DNA from: Chara braunii
Taxonomy: Eukaryota; Streptophyta; Charophyceae; Charales; Characeae
DNA length: 50,673 nt
Direction: 5' to 3'
NCBI GenBank assembly: GCA_003427395.1
Contig: BFEA01000276.1
Coordinates: forward strand, 376,094 to 426,766
Notes under the pieces: model-generated
Told to the model about the DNA's origin: nothing
Seen by the model: only the letters and a program-made list of their open reading frames with translations
Database searches by the model: none
Shown here: piece after piece, positions 22,229-32,764 of the stretch
Layout of the letters: the number at the start of each line of letters is the position of its first letter
Position numbering within the stretch: position 1 is the stretch's first letter
Translations under genes and position numbers: made by a program

Positions 22229-22247
22229 ATTTAGGCATTTAGAGATC

Positions 22248-22363
22248 GGCTGCCGGTTCTGACATTAGGTCCGGGCTGTCAGTTCTGACATTACTAGGTC
22301 CGGGCTGCCGGTTCTGACATTAGGTCCGGGCTGCCGGTTTTGACATTAGGTCCAGGCTGCCTG
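22248..22363 (+). repeat. 26-bp tandem repeat downstream of ORF0
   Basis: About four and a half copies of a unit like GGCTGCCGGTTCTGACATTA plus GGTCCG, with one copy expanded to about 29 bp. It follows the ORF0 stop and precedes the next small ORF. Confidence 0.9.
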
Positions 22364-22423
22364 TTCGTGAAGTAACGACAATGGACTCTAAGTATAAACC
22401 CAAACAGGAAGCGGGATAAGTGT

Positions 22424-22768
22424 ATGGAATCTGACACGATGGGACCACATCCGGATGAGGAACAACAAACCGCAGTGTACCGAGCATCGCCAGATCGTGC
22501 TTTGCGAGACCTCAAAGAGCGTATCAGGCAGAACGCCCCTTTGAGGTGTGTAGACCAACCCGACGACGGAGAGATGGAGGTAATGGCCTATCCGGTCGCC
22601 ATCGAGCTAAACAAAGCCGCTACGATGGTGCGGATAGAGAGTCGAACCGAACCGCCGAGTTTTCGGCGAGAGTTGACTATTCGACGTTCACCTACGTATG
22701 AACGAAGAGATGATAGAGGTGATCGAGGAAGGGATGACAGGAGGGACCAATACATCACAAGAGGTTAA
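22424..22768 (+). CDS. Small Arg/Asp-rich ORF before gag
   Basis: An uninterrupted ATG-started frame of 114 codons, in the same frame as ORF0. The product is charged, ending in an Arg/Asp repeat (RRDDRGDRGRDDRRDQ-like) similar in style to the basic tail of gag at about 24130-24400. It may be a separate small protein, an exon joined to gag, or the remains of a longer ORF0. No domain recognised; translation is not established. Confidence 0.4.
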   Translation: MESDTMGPHPDEEQQTAVYRASPDRALRDLKERIRQNAPLRCVDQPDDGEMEVMAYPVAIELNKAATMVRIESRTEPPSFRRELTIRRSPTYERRDDRGDRGRDDRRDQYITRG

Positions 22769-23132
22769 CGGGGCATCTGGTTTTCAGGCCTGAAATTTCT
22801 GAAATTAGGGTTTTGGGCTCAAATTTCATGTTTTTTTGGAATTTCAAGTTTTTGCTATATATGCATTTTGATAGGGTTGCCGTATATGAAATTTGGGGTT
22901 ATTTGGAGTTTTAGAATTTGCGCTATTAAGATTTCTGAAATTTCTAAAATTGGTCGAGTTTTTTTTGGGCCAAATTTCATGGAAATGCACCTTTGGCTTG
23001 CTGTTTTATATGTTTTTAATTGTTTTTTTTAGGGTTTTTTTCTGTAATGGGGTCGTAAGAAGTGCACTCTATAGATTGGTGTGAAGTGTTGTTAAAATGA
23101 CTGTCTGGTTTTCTTATAAATGGGCCTAAAAA
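22769..23132 (+). other. AT-rich spacer, possible intron
   Basis: The composition changes sharply to AT-rich with repeated AAATTTC/GAAATTT words. Near its right edge, TTAAC followed by CTGCTCTCTCAG and GG (about 23146-23162) looks like a branch point and 3' splice site, just inside the gag frame. A spliced leader is possible, but no donor is clear. Confidence 0.35.
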
Positions 23133-24839
23133 ATGGGTGCTCGGTTAACCTGCTCTCTCAGGGAGCAGCTTTGGAGAGACAGAGAGAGGGCTGCACCGCC
23201 CATGCGGGTCTATGACCCACAGACGGGCGAGTCGTACTCCCAACCATATGAGAGGAGAGACAGGTTCATCATCTCGCACCAGCCGTCCGAGTTAGATAGC
23301 AGGCCCCCCGTTTTCAAGGGATACGGTATCACTGAGTATCTCGAGAAGTGGGAGCTACACGTGTTTCGTAGTCAATGGTCGGAGGACGAAATCATAGATA
23401 ACTTTCTATTTAAGACGGACCTGAGCTTGAGTTAGAAGGTCAAAGAAGCCCGACTTAAAGATAGACGATGGGCTATCTATAAGGCCAGTCTCTACGAGCT
23501 CTTCAAACTAGAAGACATTAAGTATTCAATCCGAGACTTGGAGCAGTTGACTAAGGGTGAGGCTGAGAGTGTTCGGGCTTTCGGGAAGCGATTCCAGAAG
23601 GTATCCGATGCCCTTATTGCAAGAGGGAAGTTGTCGGAGGTCGAGAGATGCACGATCTTCCTCGGTTGACTACCTAGAGGGAAGCAGAAGGGAGTACTGA
23701 GAGAAATGCCTCACGATAGGTTAAACTTTGCATTGCTACTCGAGTTGGCAATGGAGGCTGAGGTCGATGACTTCAAGGATTTACTCTGGGGAGGAATGTG
23801 GTGTTGGGATTTTTCCCTCTATCGGGAATACGAGACTGATAGGTGTCCAGATTTTAACGATCAGCCATGGACAGAGCGACGATATTTGATGGACAGAGAC
23901 ANACCGCAACGACCGAGGGACAGCGAGACGGTGATAGACGAGGTGAGAGAGATGAGAGAAATGATGAAGGAAATGGCCAAGCAGATGGCCAATATTGAGA
24001 CTAAGGCGGGAGCTACTACTTATCGGGACAAGCCGGGGTCCCCCTATTCGTTGCGATGGGACCGTAGGAACACCGACCCGTGGAGGAGCGTCAAGGATAT
24101 GAACCCTCGCACGCCGGCGGACTACCGTGCAAGAGAGAGGGACGATGATGCCTGCCGACATAGAGAAGACGGCATAGACAGAGACCTCCGACGTGACCGG
24201 TATTAGGGAGTAGACTCTTTTAGTCGAGGAGGAAGGCTGGAGCAGTATCCGCGCAGTCCCAGATATGGAGACGGGTACCGGAGCCCAGACAATTTCAATT
24301 CCAGGGACAGAGAGGACTCCCGCGGCAGATGGGAATCAGACAGGGATCGCCGTGATGGGTATCGTGGTGAATACGAGAGAACAGAGCGAGGTGGAGGTCA
24401 CCGGGAAGAACCACGCGAGCAGTATAACCGATGAGGATATCCTACATCGCCTGGATATCCAAAATCTCCGAACTATCCCAAGTCCCCGGGACCGTCTACC
24501 CAAGATGTCAGACCCGCAAGAGGGCCAGCTATTAGGAGCACGGAAGAGCGACCTCCTACTCCCAGGAACTCTTGTATCTATTGCAGGGCAGATGATCACG
24601 TGAAGAGGGACTGCCCTGCCCTTAGGCGGGCAATAGATGAAGGACTTGTCGTACTTGATGAACGCAAGTACGTCAAGTGGGTGGATAACCTCGGCGATGT
24701 ATCCATGTTCCCTTCGATGAAGGAGAACATTGAAGCCAGGCGTGTGCGACCAAGTAAGGGTAAGGAAGTGGCACGGAGGCAGAGTGTGAGATTGGTTCGC
24801 CTTCTGATGATGGGGCGCCGACGATACCTATACGGGTAG
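23133..24839 (+). pseudogene. Ty3/gypsy gag with zinc knuckle
   Basis: One frame with internal stops at about 23433 (TAG), 23667 (TGA), 24204 (TAG) and 24432 (TGA). The N-terminal part has the capsid-like pattern VFKGYGITEYLEKWELH and LEQLTKGEAESVRAFGKRFQ typical of Ty3/gypsy gag (retrotransposon gag family). The C-terminal half is very Arg/Asp-rich and leads to the nucleocapsid knuckle CIYCRADDHVKRDC (24573-24614, CX2CX4HX4C). One ambiguous base (n) is at 23902. Gag forms the particle and binds genomic RNA. The frame ends at 24837-24839; the protease frame is shifted. Confidence 0.85.
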
Positions 24840-25978
24840 CGGCGACTAAGTCCGCAAGGGCGTCCTCCTCTAAGAAGGCTGACACGGATTACGTAATGGC
24901 AGAGAAGGATGAGCAGAGGATTGAAGGAGAGGAAGTTAGACTTTCACCGCGCAAGCGCGGGGCCCGAAAGTTTACTATAAAGAGCACCTTGGACGATATC
25001 GATACAGTCGAGCCTCTCAGGCGTGCGCTTAGGCAACCAATGCAGTGCACGATACTTGAGTACTTGGCGGCTTCGAGACCCACGCGAGATGAGCTACAGA
25101 GATTCACGCGCAAGACGCGCATTTCTCTGGGGGACGAAGTCCACATGACTTCCAAACCAGAGGTACCCCCCGTGGCAGTATAAGGAGTGTGCGTTAAAGC
25201 AGAACGCGCAACGACAGTGTACTTGGATGGAATGGAAGGCGTGCCTCCTGACAAGTTTTACGTTCTAGGGAGTGTGGCAGTAGAGACAATTCTCAATGAC
25301 GAGGTAGTCCTTCATGCGGTGATTGATAATGACAGCGAAGTTGTCATCATAGATGAGGGGCTCGATGTGCGATTAGGGCTGGATCTCGACAGGTCTTACC
25401 TGTTCGAGATAGAGACAACCAATGGAAGGAAGCATAAGATTTCCGGAGTCAGTCACAAGGCGGCGATTGAGGTTGAAGGGTTGCGTGTGCTGATGCCTGT
25501 TTTTGTTGTTAAGGATTGCAACTCAGAGTTCCTATTAGGGCGGACGTGGTTGAGCCATGTTCATGCAGTGACAATAGAGCGATCGGACAAAAGTTAGATG
25601 CTTTCTATAAAGCGTCCGGATGGTGGACGGATCATGATAGAGATAGTTGAGCCTCGAGATCCGAGGAACTGAGCAGCTCTAGCAGCTGGTGGCCGCAAGC
25701 CGGCCACGCTCGCAAGTCGCTCGTTGCGCTTTAGCGAGAAGAAGTATGGACCCTTGCTCACAGAAGAAGAGGGACACATAGTAGAGGTTGAGGACTTAGG
25801 CAATCCAGTCCTTGTGGGAGGGAACTCCTATCCTAAGGTTGAAGATGAGGAATTCAGAGGTATGATCTCTGTGTCTTTTTTAAGGGCGCAGCCTCCTATG
25901 GGGGGCGACCAAATAAGCACAAAAGAATGGCTTAGAAAGTTAAGTCGACGGCGGTGGCTCGAGAGCGATCCACAATAG
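24840..25978 (+). pseudogene. Ty3/gypsy pol N-terminal part with aspartic protease
   Basis: After a frame change near 24800-24850 this frame carries a linker and then the protease (about 25187-25597). The active-site region reads AVIDNDSEV where retropepsins normally have D(T/S)G: the Asp is kept but the two following residues are Asn and Asp, so activity is doubtful. Downstream, FLLGRTWL matches the (I/L)LG motif of retropepsins. Stops occur at about 25181, 25595 and 25669. The product would cleave Gag-Pol. The segment to 25978 leads into the RT, which is in a third frame. Confidence 0.8.
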
Positions 25979-27357
25979 ATGGGGTATCTGAAGAAGAGAT
26001 CGCTAGGGAAATTAAAGAGAGGAAGAAGGAGCCGCAACGGTTGACAAAAGAAAGGCTAGCGGAGCTGGATGTAGGAGATGGAAACTTGACCGAACAAGAG
26101 AAGGGGCGCGTGCTAGAAGTACTTAAGACCTGCGACAAGGCCATAATTTTTAGTGACGCGAAAAGAGGGAGAATTCATCCTAGGTATGCCAAGCCTGCCA
26201 GGATCTACACGATCCCGCATACTCCATGAAATCATGCAGGATGGAAGTTTGCTCAGAAAGAGAAGGAGGAAGTAATCGTCTTTCTCAAAGAAAAGATGGC
26301 GTCGCATGTGGGTGAACCATCCGATAGCACGTACACGAATAGGTGGTTCTTCTTAAGGAAGCCTAATGGGAAGATCCGATGGATTTAGGACCTTCGGAAG
26401 GTTAATGCAGTTACAACTCGAGACGTGGGCTTCATATCACACGTTGATCTGTTAGCGGAAGGAGCTGCGGACAGATCTATTTACTCTGTCTGCGATCTAT
26501 TTTCAGGCTATGATGGGATACCCCTTGATCCTAGGGATAGACATCTCACGACCATGCATACGCCGCTCGGCCTAGTGCAGATGATGGTCGTGCCCATGGG
26601 ATGGACCAATGGAGTCGCGGTTTTCCAGAGAGCTATGCTAGCTGTTCTGAAGGACGTCATTCCTGAAAAAGTTGAAGTCTTTCTGGACGACTTTCCGATA
26701 AAAGATGAGACGGAGGTTGCTCCTGATGTCAGGAGATTCGTAGAGCAGCACCTAACGGACATCTACGCCGTTCTAGAACTGTTAGATAAAGCTAGCTTGA
26801 CGGTCAGCGGGACTAAGAGCCGGTGGGCAGTTTCTACGATTAAGATTTTAGGGTTCATATGTGATTCGAGAGGACGTCGAGCGGACCTGGGAAAGTTAGA
26901 GAAACTCCTGAACTGGTCGACTCCATTGCATAGCGCTACCGAAGTACGCCAATTCTTAGGAGTTGTAGGCTACTGGAGGATTTTCATACGCGGATATGCT
27001 GAGAAGGCAGAGCCTTTGCGAACTCTCCTTAGGAAGACGGAGCGCTTTTACAGGGATTCTCCTCAAGAGCTTGCAGTACAAACCCTCAAGGAAGAGTTTA
27101 AAGAAGGAGGCGTGCCATTTTTCGAGGACGAGACCAACAGTAAGGAGAGGCCGCTAAGATTCGAGAGTCGTACGCTCAATACCGCTAAACGCAACTACAG
27201 TCAGTTTAAGAGGGAGGTGTTAGCTGTTCTACGGTGTTTAGACGCCTTTAGGCATTACATATACGGGAGACAATTCGTTCTTCGGGTAGACCCTACGGTT
27301 GTAGCGTCAGTTTTACAGAAGGACTTCAGTCTGACGGATCCCACAATTGCGCGATGA
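25954..27357 (+). pseudogene. Ty3/gypsy reverse transcriptase with truncated RNase H
   Basis: RT motifs are FFLRKPNGKIRW(I)-stop-DLRKVN (about 26350-26406), YSVCDLFSGYDGIPL (26480), PMGWTNGVAVFQRAM (26590) and the catalytic FLDD (about 26679-26690). The connection KILGFICDSRG and the tether RQFLGVVGYWRIFI follow. RNase H is represented by ERPLRFESRTLNTAKRNYS and the C-terminal LRVDPTVVASVL, but the N-terminal part bearing the first catalytic Asp is missing between EEFKEGGVPFF and NSKERPL, an internal deletion. Stops are at about 26227 (TGA), 26386 (TAG) and 27355 (TGA). Confidence 0.9.
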
Positions 27358-29189
27358 CAGATTATCATCCGACTCTACGATTATACTGTAGAGAGGATCT
27401 CGGGAACGAAGAATGCGGTTCCTGATGGACTTTTACGGATTCCAATCGAGTCGGGGCGACCAATAGTGGCAGCTGCACTAACTATGATTGAACCTTGACG
27501 AACGGATCGCTTCCTGGTTAACCTCTATGAAGGGAAGTACTGGACCATAGGATTGAATCTGTCAGGAGAGGAGAGTTCTGATCCGGAGATTAGGAGACAG
27601 GCGGCACAGTACTGCCTTCGATCTGGACATTTATTCCGCCGACCTACGGGATCAGGAATGCCATTACGAGTAATCTGTGACCCGGAGGAGAAGCAGTTCA
27701 TATTAGCAGAGCTACATGACAGTGTGGTTGGCGGACATAGAGGAGTAAAAGAAACATATGAAAAAATCCGAAGGTTATACTAGTGGGAAGGAAAGTACAA
27801 GGATGTTGAAAGGTACTGCGTGACCTGTGAGGCCTGTCAGAAGAGATCCCTTATCAGATACAAGGAACCGATACATCCTTCTTATGCTACTAGGTAAGGT
27901 GAGAAAGTACATATTGATCTGGTAAAGATGTCGAAGGGTGTAGGGAATATGAATTATGCAGTAAACATCAGAGACGATTTCACTGGTTTGTCGACGGTAA
28001 CCCTATCAGGACGAAGACCGCTAACGAAGTCAAGAACTTTGTTCTGGAATATTTGTCCAGATATGGATACGTCAATAAGATTGTGATGGATAGAGGAGCG
28101 AAGTTTCTGGCGGATGAGGTGCAGAGTGTGTTCAAGAAAGCAGGAGCTAGAGTATCGATAGCTACTGCCTATCACCCTCAGTCCAATGCGCCTGTAGAGC
28201 GAGGCCACCAGTCACTTATAGCATCGTTGTCCAAGTGGTGTGGAGGTAAAAATAGTCACTGGCCAAAATATTTTCGATATGCGATTTGGGCAGACAATCT
28301 TACTATCCGAGCTAGCATGGGTTACCCGCCTTACACTCTATGGTTTGGGAGGCACTGCCCTCTGCCGATAAAATTTCATATAGACAGTTGGACTACAGTT
28401 GACTGGGCGGATAGTATGTCACGAAAGGAGCTTCTTACAACCAGGACTAGACAGATAGCCTACGGATTAGAGGATAATCTCATGACCGCAGCCAATCGAC
28501 TGGCGCTAGAAAGAGAGAGAGGCAAGGTGAGATGATGGGATAAAGATGTCAGAATCAGGAAGGAAAAGATTAGAGTCGAAGATATGGTGCTGCTCTACGA
28601 CGCTGCGTTGGAGTGAACATGGTCAGGGAAACCGGCTAACAAATGGATGGGGCCCTATCGTGTGGTCGGCACGTTAACCTGGGGAACCTATATGATTGCG
28701 GAGTTAGATGGGTCCAAGTAGAAGGATCCTGTGGCGGGAGCTAGATTGAAGCTGTTAAGGTCGAGGGAGGCTCCTACTCCGTCGCCGACATTATCAGATC
28801 CTAGAGGAAAAGGGAAAGCCAAGATGTCAGATGAGGGACCGTCGAGACGGTTCGAGATAGGAGAAAGTTCGAAAAAGAGGAAGAGAGTAGAGACCAGGAA
28901 AGTGAAGGGCTTAACGCTAGGTAAGAAAAGGAAATGGCTTTTTGTGCTACGAAGACCTAAGCGTAGAGTCGGCATTAGACGAGGAAGCGCGCCTGCTGCA
29001 CCGTCATCCTCGCGAAGAAAGAAATCGAGGAATATTCCTATATTTAAGCCTAAACGACAGCGACATAAAAGAGCGAGGAAACATCCTCTCAGTCTTAGAG
29101 TTCCAGAAAAACCCAAGCGTCAAACAGATAAGCGCAAACATAAGAGTTGCGCGCGTGTGGTCATTCTAAATCTCATACGATTCGTCTGA
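27358..29189 (+). pseudogene. Ty3/gypsy integrase and C-terminal tail
   Basis: The HHCC zinc domain is visible as HDSVVGGH (about 27715) and CVTCEAC (27820). The catalytic core has Asp in HIDLVKM (27911), Asp in MDRGAKF (28087) and Glu in VERGHQSL (28195), so all three acidic residues remain, but the frame shifts between the first and second (near 28010-28050). The GPY/F-type module appears as KWMGPYRVVG (about 28642). After it comes a basic, Lys/Arg-rich tail ending at 29187-29189, perhaps a nuclear localisation or DNA-binding extension. Stops at 27781 (TAG), 27895, 28533 (TGA), 28615 and 28720 (TAG) disable it. Confidence 0.9.
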
Positions 29190-29540
29190 TTATGGCAGTG
29201 CGGGCTCGACGGGGGCGTCGAGAGGAGGTCCGGGCTTGTTTGTCGGGCGGCCGAAGGTCAGTCGGCCACCCTAATTTCAACAGATTGACCCCTAGATTAA
29301 CTGCCTGAAGGCGGATTAGCTGGAACTTTCGTCCGCACTGACCGCGGAAATTAGGGGTACCCCGAGCACCCCTAAAATCCGATGTGACGACTGCTGAGAC
29401 CAGCCCTCCAATTTGACGAGAGGGACTTCCTCTTCTACCGCACCGACGTCTACCTCATTTCCGCCCGTTCCAAGCCTATCTCCGGAATGGCTGGCCGCGG
29501 GACGGTAACTTGAGAGTAGACCTTGGCGCGAACCTTTTAT
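29190..29540 (+). other. Gypsy 3' flank, possible 3' LTR start
   Basis: GC-rich non-coding sequence after integrase. It holds short inverted words (GTCGGGCGGCCGAAGGTCAG/GTCGGCC, GGGGTACCCCGAGCACCCC) and a TATATTGTACA-like box near 29540. A 3' LTR may begin at tgtgacgac (about 29380), but without a second LTR in the window this cannot be confirmed. Confidence 0.35.
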
Positions 29541-29925
29541 ATTGTACACTTGGTGAGGGAATGAAGCTTCAAATTTTATTAATTTTAATATTGAAATTAA
29601 AAATGGGAAAAAAAAATAAAAACATTAGAAAGAAGGGAGGAAGACAAAATATTCTTTATTTTATTAAATTTCTTCGACATTTAATTTTAATGGAGTCGTC
29701 CTATTATTTGATATTTCCAGTGATAGAATTAAAAAAAAGAAAAAAAATCGAAAACGATAAAAGAAAATGAAAACAAGGAATTTTGTCATTTAATTGAATT
29801 TCATCGGAATTCATTTTTGATAGAATTGCTTTTATTTTCACTATTTTTGATAATAGGATTAAGAAATAAGAAAAATAATTAAAAATGATAAAAGGGAAGA
29901 AAACCCACGTTTATTAAATGATTGA
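29541..29925 (+). repeat. AT-rich block with about 131-bp imperfect duplication
   Basis: Two related segments share GATAGAATT, AAAAAGAAAAA-AATC and GATAAAAG; the last anchor lies at about 29756 and 29887. No coding potential. Confidence 0.6.
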
Positions 29926-31250
29926 CAAAATTATGCTCAAATTATTCGAGGCCTGATCCAGCCCCGGATTATTTATTTATTTCATTTCTGACGGTTCTCT
30001 TTATTTCCTGATGATTGAGATTGCTCGCGTGACTTGCCTGATTTCCCCGAATTCCTACCCTCATCACAACTTATGTGTTGTGAGTGTGGGATTAGATGGG
30101 TGTCGTGGTGATACCGCTGTATTGCTTTGATTGTGCTGCTCCGCTTCATTGCGTCGGTGTGGCCGCTGGTTCGGTTCGGGCAAGGCAATCTGGTTCAGGG
30201 CAGGTTCGGAACTATCACGACATGGCTGCACGATTGGGCGTCGACATGATACAACAACCTGGCTCTAATTTTCAGATTTGGGACATGCTCGACAGCGGTA
30301 TGGTGCAGGCTATTCAGGTACGGATTTGGTACGGTATGGTGTCTACATTGGTTCGGTACGGTACGCTGGCTCGAGACAGGTTCGACGCCAGCATAATACA
30401 GACTACTGCAGTTCGAGACGGTTGCTTCGGGTACGACACTGGTTTGTTGACGGAATGGGGCAGCGTATCGTGGTCTGGGACCGGCGTGGGCGCTGGTTCG
30501 GCACACTTGCGGGATCTAGACTATTATTCTTGGCACATTGCCTATACAAGGACCGTGGGCCTGGGTACCCGGGGGCAGCGGCCTACTGCGCCCCATGGTG
30601 GGGGACCTCATTCCACATATAGCAAGGGGAACGGAAACAGAGAGGACGATTCGGACTTGGGACTTCGCTCAGCGTGCCAGGTGTCCACCGCCCTCTTCCG
30701 CTCCGTTAAACTCAGCAGACGGGGGAGTGTGCAAGGTGTACTCGACCCACATCGCGGTTGAATGCAGGAAAGGTCAACGCGCACAGGGGGAAAGCAGCGG
30801 GATTGCGCGCATGGCGTGCTCAACGCCCGATTCGCAAGTCAAACTGGAACAGAGTGCCAGGCGACCGCAGTCGAAACTGGCGAGAAGCCACTTGAGCGGG
30901 GAGCGACACGGAAGGGCACATAGGGAGAAGCGCAGAGGGGGACGTGCCTAGTGTACGCCATGTACAGCACATGACGAGTCAATCGGAGGGGTGTAGTGCT
31001 CTGCCATGGTCGCCAGGGGGAGTGAGCTTGTGAGATTAGGGAGCGAGCTAGGCGGCTGCAGCGCTCACTCGCAAAGGCTGATTGAAGGGCAAATGACGGA
31101 GGGGGACTGAATTGGCCCACAGTGGCAGATCTCTCCGCCCGTTGTTCACAGAGCTCAAGCGCTTCGATTAGAGTTGAGGGGATACGGTTGCCGGATACGG
31201 CGACATGCGTGCCCGATGTGAGCAGCCAGAGAGCAAGACAAACATCCTTC
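29926..31250. other. GC-rich intergenic stretch without a recognisable gene
   Basis: Overlapping open frames exist on both strands, but none shows a motif or stable codon pattern. Words such as GGTTCGGTACGG and CTGGTTCGG recur at 30170-30510. It could be part of the gypsy LTR or older debris. Confidence 0.4.
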
Positions 31251-31254
31251 ACTT

Positions 31255-31600
31255 GGTGACTGGCTAATCGAGCTACACCGCTGCAGGCGGGTCAGATACA
31301 TTACTCTCGCGAATTGGACAGATCCTCGATTTTCCCGTTGCAGGCGGGACAGATATCTTGTAGTTGCTGATTAGCTAATCGAACCTTCCCGTTGCGTGCG
31401 GGTTTGATATCCTACATTTGTTGGCTGGCTAATCGTCCCCATCCCGCTGGAGGCGGATCTGTCACATTACTCTTGTTGATTGAACAACATCGACCTTCCC
31501 GCTGGAGGCGGATCTGTCACATTACTCTTGTTAATTGAACAACCTCGACCTTCCCGCTGGAGGCGGCTAAACAAGCCTTTCTGCTGCGAGCGGGTCGCTA
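31255..31600 (+). repeat. Hairpin-bearing minisatellite, about 54-63 bp units
   Basis: Seven related units each contain a CCCGYTG-AGGCGGG-like short inverted repeat, at about 31270, 31333, 31388, 31445, 31499, 31553 and 31580. Between them lie GGCTAATCGA-CTT or TGAACAACATCGACCTT words and TCTGTCACATTACTCTTGTT. The two units at 31445 and 31499 are nearly identical (54-bp period). Confidence 0.88.
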
Positions 31601-32113
31601 AGCCGATGAGATAAGGGAACAGGTGAGAGGTAAGCCTGATCGTACAAAGAGAGCTAGCTTGGCGTGTGTGGGCGCCCTTTCTTTTTATTTTATTGTTTTT
31701 TTTCTTTTCATTTTTTTTCCTTTCATTTGACTTAACGTGACTCTAAAAGCAACCAACTGTCTGGGAACAGGGATGGGATGAGCCCGCGCTCAGGAAGGAG
31801 AAGATATTGAGTGGGCTAGGGGGAAGAGAGAGTGAGGCATCAAGGACAACGAAAGAGTATGAGAGTATGTGAAGTAGAAGAAAGAGGGAGTACAGGGTGC
31901 AAGAGAGAGAGAGATGGAAATTCCTGACAGCCCGGTGTGAAAGGGTGTATATGCAGTGGACTACCAACTGCCCTGATCACTTATTTATAGACTTGGGGAC
32001 TCTCGAGGCACTCGCGGTGGACGCCGCTTGATTCAAATTCGAACTCTCTCGGATGGATGCTGAGGTAACTGATTGGTGGGGGAGGGGTCCTCCCTTCCCT
32101 CACCCCGACAAAT

Positions 32114-32114
<1 letters not shown>
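31601..32114. other. Non-coding purine/pyrimidine-skewed stretch
   Basis: A T-rich run (31680-31735) is followed by a GA-rich segment (31790-31930). No gene seen. Confidence 0.4.

Positions 32115-32155
<41 letters not shown>
32115..32155 (+). repeat. (CA)n microsatellite
   Basis: About twenty CA repeats, running directly into the assembly gap, so the true length is unknown. Confidence 0.97.
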
Positions 32156-32490
32156 NNNNNNNNNNNNNNNNNNNNNNNNNNNNNNNNNNNNNNNNNNNNN
32201 NNNNNNNNNNNNNNNNNNNNNNNNNNNNNNNNNNNNNNNNNNNNNNNNNNNNNNNNNNNNNNNNNNNNNNNNNNNNNNNNNNNNNNNNNNNNNNNNNNNN
32301 NNNNNNNNNNNNNNNNNNNNNNNNNNNNNNNNNNNNNNNNNNNNNNNNNNNNNNNNNNNNNNNNNNNNNNNNNNNNNNNNNNNNNNNNNNNNNNNNNNNN
32401 NNNNNNNNNNNNNNNNNNNNNNNNNNNNNNNNNNNNNNNNNNNNNNNNNNNNNNNNNNNNNNNNNNNNNNNNNNNNNNNNNNNNNNNNNN
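32156..32490. other. Assembly gap (N)
   Basis: 335 unresolved bases starting in the CA repeat; nothing can be said about its content. Confidence 1.
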
Positions 32491-32764
32491 TTTCATTTTT
32501 TTAATTGTGTTTCTTTTTATTTTAATACTTATTTTTTCGTTTTCTATTCTTTTAAAATAACAAAAAGCATCAAAATCCAAAAAACGAAATATGGGGATGT
32601 AGGGAATTTGAAACCCTACCACCCCATCATTTTTTTTTGTGGCCTAGTATTCTTTTTTTTTTTTAAATCACGGGGTTTCTTGGTCGTGGTTGGCCCTCTC
32701 GGTTGCCCCCCGCGGGCATAACCATGACCGCATGCGGCAAAATGGCCCGCGGTCATGACCGCGG

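Larger units (their letters stand above)
20186..29189 (+). mobile_element. Ty3/gypsy-type LTR retrotransposon, degenerate
   Basis: Plus-strand element with an upstream ORF0, gag with a CCHC zinc knuckle, aspartic protease, RT, partial RNase H and integrase in the Ty3/gypsy order (RT before integrase). At least three reading-frame changes and many stops show that it is dead. Neither LTR could be delimited: the region just left is the outer LINE's poly-A, so any 5' LTR is absent or separated by that LINE, and 29190-29560 may contain the start of a 3' LTR (tgtgacgac at about 29380 is a candidate). No primer binding site was recognised. Confidence 0.88.

Noticed and set aside
30096-30951. 221- and 137-codon frames as genes
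   Set aside because: Overlapping open frames on both strands in a GC-rich stretch, no recognisable motif and no stop-depleted preference for one frame.
31255-31600. CRISPR array
   Set aside because: Eukaryotic context, the spacers are themselves repeated, and units vary continuously as in a minisatellite.
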